In this document: piece after piece, positions 49,799-62,300 of the stretch
How the letters are laid out: every line of letters begins with the position of its first letter
Position numbering within the stretch: the stretch's first letter is position 1
Source of the DNA: Lepisosteus oculatus
Lineage: Eukaryota; Chordata; Actinopteri; Semionotiformes; Lepisosteidae
DNA length: 64,000 bases
Assembly (NCBI RefSeq): GCF_040954835.1
Contig: NC_090705.1
Span: 13,152,001 to 13,216,000, forward strand
Direction: 5' to 3'
Translations under genes and position numbers: made by a program
Notes under the pieces: model-generated
Told to the model about the DNA's origin: nothing
The model's database searches: none
What the model saw: the letters and a program-made list of their open reading frames with translations, nothing else

Positions 49799-50885
49799 CT
49801 GTGACTTGCAAAAGTATTCAGCTCTTTCCAAATGTCCTATTTTGTTGAATTACAAATAATGTTTAAGCTTGTTTAAAGTGAACATTCATCCATTTTCTAA
49901 CCACTGAGAGTCGGGGGGGCTTAGAGCAAGAGCCTATCTAATCAAGCAGTAGCACAAGGTGAGATACAACCTGGACAGGACACCCAGTCCATCACAGAGC
50001 ACCTCCAGACACAAACACACACACTCACACCAGGGCCAATTCCCCTAGAAGCCAGTTAATGTACCAGTATGTCGTTGGACTTTGGGGGTTTAAACCAGAG
50101 CACCCAGAGGAATCCCATGTGAACATAGAAAGGACATACAGACTCTATGCAGATAGCACATCAGATGAACCCAGGGCCCAAGCACTGTGAGGCTAACAAC
50201 TGCACCACCAATGCCTCCCTTGGTGTCTATATTTAATCAAATGGTGAATCCTCAAACTGAATGTTTTTTTTAATTAAACACATTAAATGTAATCCAAAAC
50301 TGCAAAGAAAAATCTATATATGTTGATTGCATTAGCATAAACCACCAAACCAGAGACCATATATATATATATTAGGCTAAATACACATGTCTGTGAAATA
50401 CCTCAGTCAGATAGTGAATTTCAAGCAAAATTCTTCCATGAAGACAAAGGAGCCTTCAAATTAATTCAGGGGTAAAGCTGCAGAAGGGCTAAAATCAGGA
50501 GAAGGATAGACAAAATTCAAAGACACTGAATAGTCGATCATGAAGATGAAGTTATATCTTACTACCCAGAAACTGCCTATTATCAGGTTATCCTTCCAAA
50601 CTTAGGAGATTCCACTGTGAGGTTAACAGTGATTTTGTAAAAGCAAGAGTTCAGTAGCCAAGATGAGAGAAAATGTCCATTAGTCATACATATCTTGGTC
50701 AATATACAAAACAAAGCTGGCTTGTATGTTCAAGTTCATCTCCAATCTCACATGGCAACAAAGTAAGTGATACTGCACATATATGGCAAAAGGTTTTGTG
50801 GTGGGATGAGACAAAATTGTAACTTGTTGGTCTAAATGCAAAACATTACTTCTGAAGCACACTCAGCACGACCAGTCACCCAGTC
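49799..50885 (+). mobile_element. Tc1-type DNA transposon relic, interrupted by a SINE
   Basis: The left end ctgtgacttgcaaaagtatt is a Tc1-type terminal repeat preceded by TA. The sequence up to 49882 and from 50220 on belongs to one element, split by a minus-strand SINE at 49883-50219. Transposase remains include LWDETKI-like coding (about 50804-50822) that corresponds to the W-S-D-E-T-K motif before the first DDE aspartate, followed by LVGLNAKHY. The right part is missing. Confidence 0.7.
49883..50219 (-). mobile_element. tRNA-derived fish SINE nested in the Tc1 relic, minus strand
   Basis: The plus strand begins with the reverse complement of the tail (attcatccattttctaacc) and passes ccaatt...gaagccagttaatg. 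It ends near 50219 with ggctaacaactgcaccacca, the reverse complement of the head. It splits the Tc1 relic and so is younger. Confidence 0.75.
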
Positions 50886-50940
50886 AACATATTTTATTTT
50901 TTTATTTTATTTAGAAGTTTCTGCTGAATGGGTACAACAG

Positions 50941-51300
50941 ATGGAACAGTGGTGCATGGTTAACATTGCTTCCTTGCAACATTGAGGCCCTGGGTTCAGT
51001 TCTGGACCTGGGGTGCTATATATGTGGAGTCTGTATGTTCTTCCTGTATTAACGTGGGCTCCTGCCTGATGCTCCAGTTTCCTCCCACAATCCAACGATA
51101 TCCTAGTAGGTTAATTGGCTTGTGAGAAAACTGGCCCTGGAATAAGTACGTCCGTGCCTATGTCTTTGTTTATGTGTGCCCTACGATGCATCCTCTCCAG
51201 GGTGTACCCTGCCTTGTGCTCATTGCTTGCCAAGATAAGCATGGGCTCCCCTGCCGACCTGCATTATTGAATAAAGCAGTTAGAAAATGGATGTATGTAT
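50941..51300 (+). mobile_element. tRNA-derived fish SINE, near full length
   Basis: Head atggaacagtggtgcatggt, a B-box remnant gggttcagttc near 50993, core ggagtctgtatgttcttcct, the ggttaattggcttgtgagaa block and the tail gcagttagaaaatggatgta. The best complete example of this family in the window. Confidence 0.85.
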
Positions 51301-52385
51301 GAATGGGAAGAAAGCTAATCAGTAGCAGACAGAGAGTTTAACAGATAGAGCAGGCATAGACAAATGATCTGCCAAAGGATAATTATAACCAAGAGAATTG
51401 GGGGATTATGATGATTATAATAAAATAATAATTTATGAGAATTTCACAAGAAACTCAATTTGTTGTAAATAGCATACATGTAATACACATGCCCGAAGTA
51501 AAGAAAAAGAGAAAATAGACAAACAGAACTGGACCCAGTAAAATCAAGACTAAAAGGAAATTAAACATTAAAACCTCTAGTGAAAAGACAGGCTATCAAG
51601 CATGTTAACAAATTAATAGTCACAGAAACATTTAAAGTTGATTGGTGAGCTTTATTTTTTGCTACATACAAGAAGGCTCTATCACCCAAGGTGTGAAGCT
51701 TGGACTTCAGCAGAGAAAGATCTGAATCGACAGATTTCTGGTAAGAGGTGGACTATGTTCGTGCAACAAGTCCTTAAAATAACCTGGACACCATGCAGTG
51801 TTTATATGTGGGCAGGAGTACTTAAATAGTACTCTCAATTTCACAGGGAGCCAGTAAAACTTGCAAAGAATATTAGTTATGTCCTGATGCAGAGTATGCT
51901 ACTTTTAGTAATTGTGGTAATATATTCTGGACATACTGAAGGTTGTTTGGTATCTTTGAAGATATCCCAGGAAGTAAGTGATGCCATTAGTCAGTATTAG
52001 TGAAGTGAAGAGATTCAAGGTATCAGAATCCACACAATTATGGATTAAAAATGTTAACTCTTATCTAAGGTGTGATGGATGTGAATAATACACATTTGTG
52101 CATAAACTAGCTGAATTATATTCTTCTCATTATTTTATTTTATAATTCACATCACTATTGAAGAATGTGATGAATAGTGTTTATTACTATACCTTTTAAT
52201 TTTGGACTGCTCTTTCCCTGATAGTAATCTGTAATTGGGAAATTAGTGAGTTTATATTGTTGTGCAACTAATTTTACAGAAAAAAAAACGCTAGCTGCTG
52301 TGCAATTGAATTATATGAATAAATCGCTTAGAGAACACTTTCAAAGTTGACAACACATAAGGTTGAAATTGAGGAAGACAGTATA
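51301..52385. other. Intergenic DNA; weak interspersed-repeat resemblance at about 51825-51950
   Basis: The stretch containing tttcacagggagccagtaaa and ggacatactgaaggttg resembles a common fish repeat, but I cannot name it. No gene recognised. Confidence 0.4.
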
Positions 52386-52677
52386 CAGCAGACTCACGTT
52401 TTAAAATATTTACCGCAGATTGGTATATACGAAGTTGAAGGCGAAGAAATAAATGATAAATCAAAAAACGAGGGAATTTTTACTAATTCAAATCTTTCGC
52501 GTCATACACCTACATCTACACGCTTTGGGATTTAGTATCAGGGACTATCGCATGCCAATGCTTTGTTTATCGTATGGCATCACCTTCAATATGGTTCGTA
52601 AACTGAATTATACGCGATTTTGTCAGTAAACAAACGCGCTGTCAGGAACCTACCACATAAAACGCGAGTCTGCTGTA
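52384..52677. mobile_element. pogo/Tigger-type MITE with TA target duplication
   Basis: The element spans 52386-52675 (290 bp). The 18-nt terminal inverted repeats cagcagactcacgtttta (52386-52403) and taaaacgcgagtctgctg (52658-52675) differ at one position. TA flanks both ends (52384-52385, 52676-52677). The subterminal taccgcagattggtatatac resembles Tigger-like ends. CpG-bearing and fairly well preserved. It has no transposase. Confidence 0.75.
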
Positions 52678-52687
52678 TGATAAGATG

Positions 52688-52870
52688 TTATATGAATGGT
52701 TATAAACGGGAGGCCATGCGACCCATCTAACTCATTTGGTTCCTAGTAGGTAATTCATCTGAAGATGTCATTTTCTTAAAAAATCGGGGTGTCAGCTATT
52801 AGATTTAGTGATTTAAATGAGTTATAGTGGCTTTGCGATTTAGCTCTTCGTTCACAAAAGGTTCATTTTT
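52688..52870 (-). mobile_element. CR1/L2-type LINE 3' end, minus strand
   Basis: The plus strand shows gaggccatgcgacccatct, ctagtaggtaattcatct and ggggtgtcagctattag, weak counterparts of the LINE end at 33848. Confidence 0.45.
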
Positions 52871-53060
52871 TAATGAAATGCACCTTATCCAATGATTACT
52901 TCCATTATTTACTTCCAACATTATTGAAAATACTAATAAATTTCCTTTTAGCATTTGTTTATATTCCTGTCTCCTTTAGAACAACATATCCTGTTGGTGC
53001 TCTACCATTTTAAACTGTTACATAATTTCCATGTCTGAGCTACATCACATCAACTGATAA

Positions 53061-53292
53061 GGTCAGAACCAGCACTGGTTACTGTGGCATTAAACGGACA
53101 AGAGTGATCCCTACCTGGACAGGTCACTATGCAGGGGGTACAGCCAAGTGTAAAGATGGTCCCTATTTCTACAACTGAGTCAACTGGAGGAACTGGGGTA
53201 AAATTCTGAACTCAAGGTACAACAGCAGGACTGCAGCATGAATTTGAACCCACAACCCATCTGTGATGAGTCAGAAGACTTACTCAGTAAGT
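53061..53292 (-). mobile_element. Possible tRNA-derived SINE, minus strand
   Basis: On the minus strand a B-box-like gggttcaaattc lies at about 53248-53259. A downstream body has actgtggcattaaa and gtcagaaccagcactggtt on the plus strand. Family not recognised; boundaries are guesses. Confidence 0.3.
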
Positions 53293-56200
53293 CAGAAGCT
53301 ACTCTGAAGCTACTCTGATCTCCAAAATGTTTATTATACTGTTGCAAATACATATTACTATGGAGGAACTCCATAGAGATAATCCTTGTACCTTACTCAG
53401 GAATTTACAAAGTATTTCCTACATTTTATAACTCAAAATACTAAATAATAAAGTTGTTCCAGAATCAAGCCATCTTCTGATTGTGTTTCTTTTAGTGTCA
53501 CTGTATTTGTTGACTTCAGACTTGTACAAACACTTGAAAATGCTAGTCAATAATTGTTCATGAGGCTGTACTGAGGTAGGTAATGATATACATGTAGATG
53601 CCACCCATCTTGATTAGAATTCTGTGAAATGTTGCACTGTTTCATTTTGTTATTTCCTCTAATGCAGTACACACAAGTTTTACAACAGTTCATTATTCTT
53701 CAGTTCCTTCGTATTGAACTGAATCAGAATGTTCTCTTCTTAAGGGGCTGTCAAGCAGGTCATGGTCAGTGCCCAAAATGACAAGCTCATATGACCAGAC
53801 AACAGGTGTCTAGGTTCAATGGTGCATGCTCTGGATCAGTTTGTTGACAGACTCCAAGACAGGCATACAAAGTATCTTTGCTACAGCGTAAATATTTAAA
53901 ATCTGATGGACATTTTAAAAATTTGTAGAAGTGAAATATTTTTGTAGGTAGTGTCAACTGATGATAACTAATGTCCAAACACTTCTACTAATTAACAAAT
54001 GACTTGTCAGTGACAAACTATCATCATCATTTTTTCCACAATGGGACAAAATGAGGAGCACACTACAGAGCTAACTATTATGATACAGAACAATATCAAG
54101 AAAGAAAAGATGTATAGTTGTAATGCAAAACCAAATATTTAAAGGTAGAAGCAAACGGTTTCAAAGAGAGTTTTTCACAGATCTCTGGGAAAATCCAAAA
54201 TTATTGGTAAAGCAGAAAGACAATATTTTTTAGATGTTCATGTAAAAACCTAAAATAAAATCCAGTGACCTACAGAATGATTTGGCAGAACCACACATTC
54301 ATGTAGTTACCTCATGGCATGGGTCCACTTTATCTCATTAGGAACTGGAAATCATTCTATGATCAAAGTAAACCTTTACACATCATTGCTAGTATTCTTT
54401 GGACCATCATCAGATTTTGCCTCTCACTTCAGCATTACATGAATCTCAAGCACAGAACCAAGTAAACTACAGAATTTTTTAATGATGTTTCAGATCAAAT
54501 GCTGAATTCATCATTCAGACTTTGAAAAATGTTTTCAATCATTTTTATATCTAGAAGGTTGTGGAAACATTGGAAAGTTGCTGTTAAATATCTACATAGG
54601 GATATGTAGATAGCTGTCTCCTATGTAAATTTGTCTGCCTGTATGTGCATATATATGTTTTGTTTTGTCTGCTTATATCTGAACACATAGAAGCTAACAA
54701 AATATTTTGTATAGGTAGATAGAGGTCCGGGAGGTGATTAGGTTTTTTATTACTTGATGATCCATCAGTATAGACCAAGAGTCCACCACCCTGGACATAG
54801 AGACCCCTAATCCTGATAGTCATATAGGGCAGTCTAAATGCTGCTATTATTTGAAGGAAGAGAAACACTTAGAAGTTATTGATCGATTATGTTAGCAATT
54901 TTCTCACTAGCTTTGGTTTTTGAGAGCTGAATGATATTCTTTGTTTTGGGCCAAATCATCTCTAAATTTCTTAATTTAGCAAATAACCTATTTAATATAT
55001 CAAGCTAAATTGTTCCAAGGCTTTAAAAGTTGTTCATTTGTATTTACCTCTAAATCTATAAATCTAAAATCTGATTAACTGTGGCTAAAATCTGATTAAA
55101 TCTCCAGGACCTGGGTTAGAGACCACTCCACCTATGTGTTTACTCTGTTTGTGCAGCTGAACATAAAAGTTCTTTGAAATCCTTTGGAAAGAAAAGCAGT
55201 ATAGTATATGCATTGAAGGAAGTGTCATTATTACTTCTGTATAATAAGAATAAGAAGAGAATATTGATCTGATTTGATTGAATTGGTTAAGATTTAGTTA
55301 TGTCACCCCGCTGGTTTAAATCTCTGACTGGACACTATTGTACCCCTTTGCATGGTACTCATATTCTCTCTCATTTGTCTGAGTAAAAACAGGTTTAGAG
55401 ATTATAACTGCAAAGGTCGATTTACTAAAAAATGGTCTCCTAAATTGATTCTGTTATGTGGCAGTACTGGTACTGACTAAACATTTGTACCACAACTAAA
55501 AAGTTTGCTCCTCTTGCGTTGCCTTGTTTTTCTGAGATGTACCTGTAAATGTCTGCTTTGCTTTTCTACGTAGGCTCACTCATTCATTTGGGATATAAAT
55601 ACTTGTGAATATTTTCAAAGCATTTACACAGTGGTGCAGTAATTTTAATTTTCTTCTAGAATTCAATGCGATATTGTAGTATTTATAAACAACACCAACA
55701 TACTAAAAGCGTTAGGCCAATTCAGGCATAAAATTATTTAGTTTATGTATATATCTTATAACCATTACCTTTCTTATCCTGTAATATATGGGGCTTATTA
55801 CAAACCTAGACGGTTATATAGTCATCAAGGTAAATTTGTGTGCCTCCATTCCATAATAAAGACTCCATATGTGTTGTGGCTGCGATTCCGCCACCAGGAT
55901 TTTTGATCCAGCCCATTACAGATAGTGCGCCGCTGACCTGCATAAAGCAAAAAGTGGCACCATAGGGATATAATCTCAGACTCATGTGCCAGTGCATTAT
56001 AAGGATCCAGGATTAAGTACCGTTCTTTCAGAAGTCGGTTATCTACTGTTCCCTAATTATCATGTCTGTAATATAAATGTCTGTAGTTATTATTTAGTGT
56101 GTACATATGATTATATACGTGGTTAGAATAAGATACTTTTGTGCTAAGTGTACCTACCCCATTCTGTAATCAAACCAGCTACATTTTTAAATAATAGTCT

Positions 56201-56749
56201 GAATCGTATTGAACACTGGTCATACGCTGCATAGCAGCTTGATTGTAATAACGCCTACCCTATGCATACACATAAATAACATAAGAACTTCGGTCGGAAC
56301 ATTAAGCATCGAAATATTACATATAGTCCTGTATTCATTCTTTCTTTTACGTTTTCAAAGTATGCTTGTAATATAGAAGAAAAGTTAATACTTCGTATCG
56401 TATAGATATCCGTCCTTAACTTGGTATTTGCCTATGTTGGATTCTGTAATTACAATAAACACCTGGAACTATAAAATGTTACATAAAAACAATTAAACTA
56501 TAGGTGGGAGAAAAAAAGTAATAAAGATAATTTCTGAGACGTACTGTGCGTCTTTGGTATTAAAATGAATACCAAAATCTATTTGTTCCCAGGTACAGCG
56601 TAAGAGAAAGAGTTGAAAGCATTGCAAAGTAACGGATTAACTAGCTAACTGGAAACTATATTTCGAAACATCCTCCAAATATAAAAAAAATAATAATACA
56701 TTTATCTCTACAGGACGTGGCTTTCAGATTTGGGTCTACCTACAGAATC
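53293..56749. other. Intergenic DNA, few repeats, no gene recognised
   Basis: A small tandem gaagctactct is repeated at about 53297-53319. A GC-richer patch lies at 55860-56015. No coding signature on either strand. Confidence 0.45.
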
Positions 56750-56779
56750 CCATTAGTTACTCCCTTTGTTGTTGTTTAG

Positions 56780-57194
56780 TTGTATTTAGAGGGCGGGACT
56801 GAAACTGAAATGAACAAGGCGCGGCCAGAGCCCCCTTCACACGTGCAGACAAAGAGACCAAACAACACAACCAAAATATTCCCGTATAAACTTTTTGAGG
56901 GACGATGACGGCTTTCCAGTATGTCTGGAAAAGTACGGTCCAAGCCACATTTTGTAAATACTGTAGTTATTTGGGATTTAATTCAAGTTGTAGACTTGTT
57001 TTTTTAGAAAAAAAGTTGCTGAGAGTTGGTGCGTCAGCCTGCAAAGTTGAGCACAAAACGGAGAGGAGCGTTCCTTTGTTCTGCGAAGAGCTTTGATGGG
57101 AGATCGTGGAAGGATCACTGCAGTTATCCTTTTTTCTATCTGCTTTTAAATTCTTTAGAGACCAAAGGAAAATCTGGAAAAGTACGATTGCCTG
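56780..57194 (+). ncRNA. Candidate promoter and first exon of an unknown transcript
   Basis: A locally CpG-rich segment in AT-rich DNA holds a GC box gggcggga (56791-56798), an IRF/ISRE-type gaaactgaaa (56801-56810) and an E-box CACGTG (56840-56845). Downstream, cctg|gtatgt at 57191-57200 is a good splice-donor consensus (GT at 57195). No reliable coding frame. It could be the start of a long noncoding RNA on the SOX4 strand. Evidence is motif-level only. Confidence 0.25.
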
Positions 57195-58773
57195 GTATGT
57201 ATTTTTTGTGAGACTTCTCTCTTGCCTGTAAACAAAAAAAAAACTCAAAAGTTGATTGGTTTGAGAAGTTTGCAGAACATTACGCACGGCGACGATTTGA
57301 CTAATTAACGCTAGGGCGAAAGATGCACCACTTTTCAAAATAATTGTTTGTGCTGAGCAATTATCATGAAACAGGAAAACATTTGTATCATTTAAGTAAC
57401 ACGAAATGAGTTTCAAAATGAAAGGAGAAAAATATTAGTGTATTTATTAAATTATGTACTTTCCTTTCTTTAAACTCTCCACAAAATTAATGTCATTACT
57501 ACTGTTTTAGTAAAAAAGTATTGTTCGTATTGAAAAGAGCAATGGACAAAAAAACATCGGCTGCTAACTAGTGAAGTGTACAGTATATGCAACAGGTAGA
57601 AGCAGTCTGGTGCTTCTCCTTTGTTATTGAATTTAAAAAAACATCGTCGAGTCTTTGTTCTCAGCTTGAGAAACTTGAAAAGTAATACTATGCTCCGCAA
57701 AACCTTCTTTGTCAGAGCTCCAAGAAATTAAGACACTATTCAAATTAAGGTGTTATCTATTTTATTTCAGTTGATTTAGAAAGTAGTTATGAACAAAGGA
57801 TATACATTAGTTATATTGGCTAAGTAAAACCTATTCGTGGGGGGTACTAATGACATGAAATGGACTACAGATTTGATTTAGATATTCACAACTATTCTGT
57901 TGATTTTCAAGCCGTTTTATTAGACAGCGCAAATGGAACTGCCTTTTGTCTAGTAGGAGACCGACGTTTTCTTCTAATTGTGTTTTTAAAAACAGTTTTC
58001 AGATGCTTCTGAAATGTTTTTTAAACATGCATTTCTGATCACATTAATTTAAAATTTCTTACTAAAGGTAGTTTTACAACCAATCTGAGTGATAAAGTAA
58101 CGCGTGAAAGTACTGGAGTATAATACCAAGCTTGAATAAAATTACCTATAAGATATAGATTTATGATAAAATTACTTATTTTAGCAACAGTTTAACATAA
58201 TAATGTTTCATATATAAGCCTCATTGATTACTGTAGGTCTATCACATCCAGTTTCCCATCACTTAACCAGAAAACATATAAACAAATAAGAGTAGCTTGA
58301 GTGCAATGCCCATTTAATATAAACCCGCGTGTAAAACAAGTGCTTTTGAATTTTATAGTGCAGGACAAACCGAACTTTTGTTTTTGTCCTCCTGTTTTCA
58401 TTTGCTTTTATGTATTGATATTAATATACATCCGACATCTTGTTGGCTTGAAATTATTGTTTAAGATTTACTGCATTTACTGAACGTTTAATTAAAAGGA
58501 TTGTTCAATGCATCGTTATCTGACAGAAAAAGGAAAAAAAAACATTTAATATGACAATAATAAGGTGTAAAATATAAGATAAAATATAAACTGTCGGTTT
58601 TAGTGGGTAAATTGAATTAAGTAGTCTCATAACTTGTACTTTGCGTCCTATATTACATAAGGGTTTAGTCAAACACCCTTATCTTTTGATAAACTATTTT
58701 TTCTAGTTATTAAGTAAAACTGAATCTCTTTCCTTTACAAAAATAAAACGCTTCTTTTTCATTTTTTTTGTAG
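57195..58773. other. Intergenic or intronic AT-rich DNA
   Basis: Would be an intron if the two exon candidates are joined. The segment 57250-57420 is more complex (for example acgcacggcgacgatttgac). No repeat recognised. Confidence 0.35.
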
Positions 58774-59040
58774 GTATTTTGCAGGATGCTGTAGAAGGAT
58801 ATATAAAAAGGAAACTCCTGGATACTTCTTATTTACTGGATTTACAGCAACCTGCAATAGTCTTCAATAGAAACATGGAAACGTCTGGCTCAGGTGCTTT
58901 TTTGTGCTTCATAAACACAGGAGTTATATCCATTGGATTTATTCAAAATCCGGATTACAGTGGTTTTCATGATGCAAATCGTTCTGAAACTGGATTAAAG
59001 TATTGGAATATTTAACCGCTGTAATCAGAAACGATTCAAG
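58774..59040 (+). ncRNA. Candidate internal exon (AG/GT bounded, 267 nt)
   Basis: A strong polypyrimidine tract and tag (ttcattttttttgtag, AG ending at 58773) precede a segment that is open from the acceptor to a stop at 59013-59015. It ends at cgattcaag|gtacgt, a strong donor (GT at 59041). An alternative acceptor gcag ends at 58784. The open frame begins without ATG and stops 25 nt before the donor, so a coding internal exon is unlikely. A lncRNA exon fits better. A chance pairing of splice motifs cannot be excluded. Confidence 0.3.
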
Positions 59041-60799
59041 GTACGTTTCCTTCAATTACATAACACTTTCAGTAAGGGCAAAGAGTTAATACACTGAATC
59101 TTTGGCTGTTTAATATCTAAAGTACACGCTTTGATTTGTACGATATCTACTGTTAATACTATAATAGTGTGTATGTTAATCACCCATTTAAATTAGTTAA
59201 TAGTTTTCTGCGTTTTAGGCGTTAGTGTGTAATCCCGTCAATATTGAAATCAACAGGCCAAACATTTTTCTCCTTAAACTTAGTGGTTTTGGGTACTGAG
59301 AGAAGGCGATCCATTCACTATACTCCAGCTCCACGTTCATATGTTTATGGGTTATAGAATAAAAAAAATAGTTGTTGGTGTTTGCGAGTTTGATTAAGTG
59401 AAAATGTTCTTCAGCAAGCTTGAAGCTGGACAGCGTCCCTGACTTGGACTTGTGAAAAGGGAGATGCCGTTTGGATTGCGACGCAGGTGGATAGTTTTTA
59501 GAATGCCCCTGCGTTTTATCATTACTGTACAAAGGTTTCTAGCGGCGCGGCACATAATTTTCTGCGTTTTAGAGCACCTACCAAAGTTTTTCACATTATA
59601 ATCGCTTGTTGTGTGAAAGGGCTTTCTTCCACGGCTTTCAAAAGCAGACACGGTTTGATTGCTGCTTGCGTTTCAGCGCACCTCTAAGATGATGTCACTG
59701 GAAGCCAATCATATCTTGAGTTGCCCCCCCTTTCAGCATTACACATACAGTACACTTTTTTTTGTGCGTTCTGTTTTTTTATCTTGGCATTTGTATTCTG
59801 ATAGAATCATTTTAATTTAATGTCCATCTTAAATATTTGAAAGATCATTTTCACATTATTGTATTTTTATGGTAAATATTGCTCTCTTCCTTTGCAGAGC
59901 GTTTATTGTGTCTGCATAGTGTAAATGTCACAAATGTAAGGGTATATGCTAAATGTTGCTTTCAGAATTATGAAAATAAAAATTTTCTTTTTCCCGTAAT
60001 GATTTATGACCCATCACAGTTTCTAGAAAAAAAATAAGATTAAACGGACCTTTTGATTTAACACTGTTTAAGAATAAACGTTTCTCTTTTGTATTGTAAA
60101 AACGTTATTCGCGGCGAACATACAAAAGAATGGCCAGCCAGAAAACTTTTTAGCCTTTACCACGAGAAGCTTTGTTTTTCTGTGAAAAACAAGGACGGAC
60201 CTACTGAACTCTTTATTTTCACGACATAATCCTTGGATATGATGATCTAACATATCATGTGCCCCTGTAGACAACTGTAAACGCTACAGACTGTCTTTAA
60301 AGCATTGTACTGTATCAAGCTAGAAGCGATAGATCTGGAAATTGAGGAAAGATTTGCTTCATAGCAGACTACAGCACTGTGAGCCATCAACTTAATGTAT
60401 TTGTTACATTACCTTTAAAAGGGACATCTTTCCGTTTTTTACATGAAAACATGCCTTCTGTCTAAAGGTCTTAAACCTTTACAATTATTACGAGTTATAA
60501 TTATTAAAGTATTACATTGGCCTTGAGCATCACTATCATTTAAGCTTTCTTTGATGTATGTCATATTTCAGATACACAAACCTTTGAATTTTTCACAAAG
60601 CAATGTCCATGCTGTTTAAATTATTTACAACGTTCCACCCTGACTGCAAGATTTAGCACCGTTACATTTGTTGAATTAATAAAAATAAAGGGTTGATGTA
60701 ATTATTTTATTTCTGTGGGTTTTATCCTACTTGTTTTGGCATCTTCATTCACTTAACAAAACAGAAGGCTTCACTATTATGATAATTAACCCGTCAACC
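59041..60799. other. Intergenic DNA, repeat-free
   Basis: AT-rich with complex CpG-bearing patches near 59440-59700. No gene recognised; minus-strand frames at 59215-59651 lack any family signature. Confidence 0.4.
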
Positions 60800-62300
60800 A
60801 TTTATAAGTTATACCTTCATAACAGGCCTATTTAAGGGGGATGCGTATGGATTTTGGGGAGGGGAGGGAGATAATGAGCTGAATCATGTCTCGAAGCTTT
60901 GATTTATCACTTTGTGAATTTTAGTTTTTAGCATTTTCCTAAAAAATGATTTAAGCTGGGTTCTCAGTTAAGTCTGTAACATGGAGGGCGTATCTTTTCA
61001 AGTTCAGTTTGTGAGGAGTTGCTGAATGATTAGAAACTATTATGTGAAATACTGGACTCTTGTGGTGTTTCAGATACACTATATTAGATATTTCAGCATA
61101 GTCAGTACCTTCTGAACAAGATTCTGGCATTTGTAAATCCTAAAATGGATTGAACTGCTGTGCAGTGGCCCTCTTTTTTTCCCCTGCACTGTAAGTATAC
61201 CAAACCTATGATCTACTATGGAGGTGGTAGAGTACAAAAGGGAATTGCTGTAACTGATTGTGTCCCAACCCCTTGGCGTGTACAAGGGAGACGGAAAGCA
61301 GCCTGAAACTCCTGCTTCATCATTAATGCAGCATGTAAGGCAATAGCCTTGTTCAGGGCTTTAATGCCTTATAAAAAATTATTGCTCCACCAAAGCTTTC
61401 AGTAAAAATTATTGAAGAAATTAGTCACCTTTTTATATAATAGCATACCGTTTTAAAGTCTGTACATTTTAACTATGCTTTCTGCTCTTCTTTTTCTGCT
61501 GGTATCACCATGGTGTCTATTTTTCTCCTGAAGATCAAATTGCAGTGATGATACATTACAAATTAGGCCAGCATTACCAATTGTTATGACAACCTACCTT
61601 CCAGTTTGCGGCTGCCTGTGGTCAGAGTATGAAAAAAAATATCAAGCATAGTTGGACTTGCTGGAGCCTGTAGGACTGAGATAAGTGAAATTTTCAGTCT
61701 ATGGGCTGAGACTGATTCCACATGCAGTAACAGGAATAAATTGTTTCTTTATGGCATTGCACCAGGAGTGTATTTTTAGATTTTTTTTTCAGGTTATAAT
61801 TGTATTAACTATATGATGTATAAACCCCTTTCTATTTATGTTTCGCTGGTGCCCAGCTGACATTTAATTTGATGAGCTGCTCATCATTTTTTTTCCTGAA
61901 AAAGTCCCTGTCCTTATGGGAATTTCTTCTATTTATATAGCTTTAGTGGTCTATTTGTCTAGGAATTTATCATGATCGTAAATATGCATTACTCCTAGCT
62001 CTAAAACACTGGTAATCCTTGCAAAGGCTGGGGTTTATCAAGTTAAATCTGCTATTGTCTGGCTGTTTGGAGATTATGTCCTGACTGACTGGCAAGTTTA
62101 TCTGGCTTTAGTGTCATCTCAACAATGCTTTGGTTTCTAAAGCGTCTACTATGGCAGGAGTCTCTCTCTAGAAAGCAGATACTGGAGAAAAGAGGAGAGG
62201 AGAAAAGGGTGTTTAAAACGAGTTTCCTTACATAGATTAGGTTGTATTTTGCTTCCATCCTTGAAATTTATTTTACTAATGTATGCCAATGGAAAAAAAA
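60800..62300. promoter_or_regulatory. Candidate conserved noncoding / enhancer region
   Basis: Repeat-free, high-complexity sequence about 20-22 kb downstream of SOX4. It has homeobox-type TAAT cores, a G-run cluster (60836-60868) and a 17-nt palindrome (61870-61886). Judged from texture and position; conservation was not measured. Confidence 0.3.

Noticed and set aside
56967..57416. 149-codon minus-strand frame
   Set aside because: No family signature and no start or splice context; AT-rich chance frame over the exon candidate.
58779..59015. 78-codon frame as a protein-coding exon
   Set aside because: It begins with TTG, not ATG, and stops 25 nt before the donor site; a noncoding exon is more consistent.
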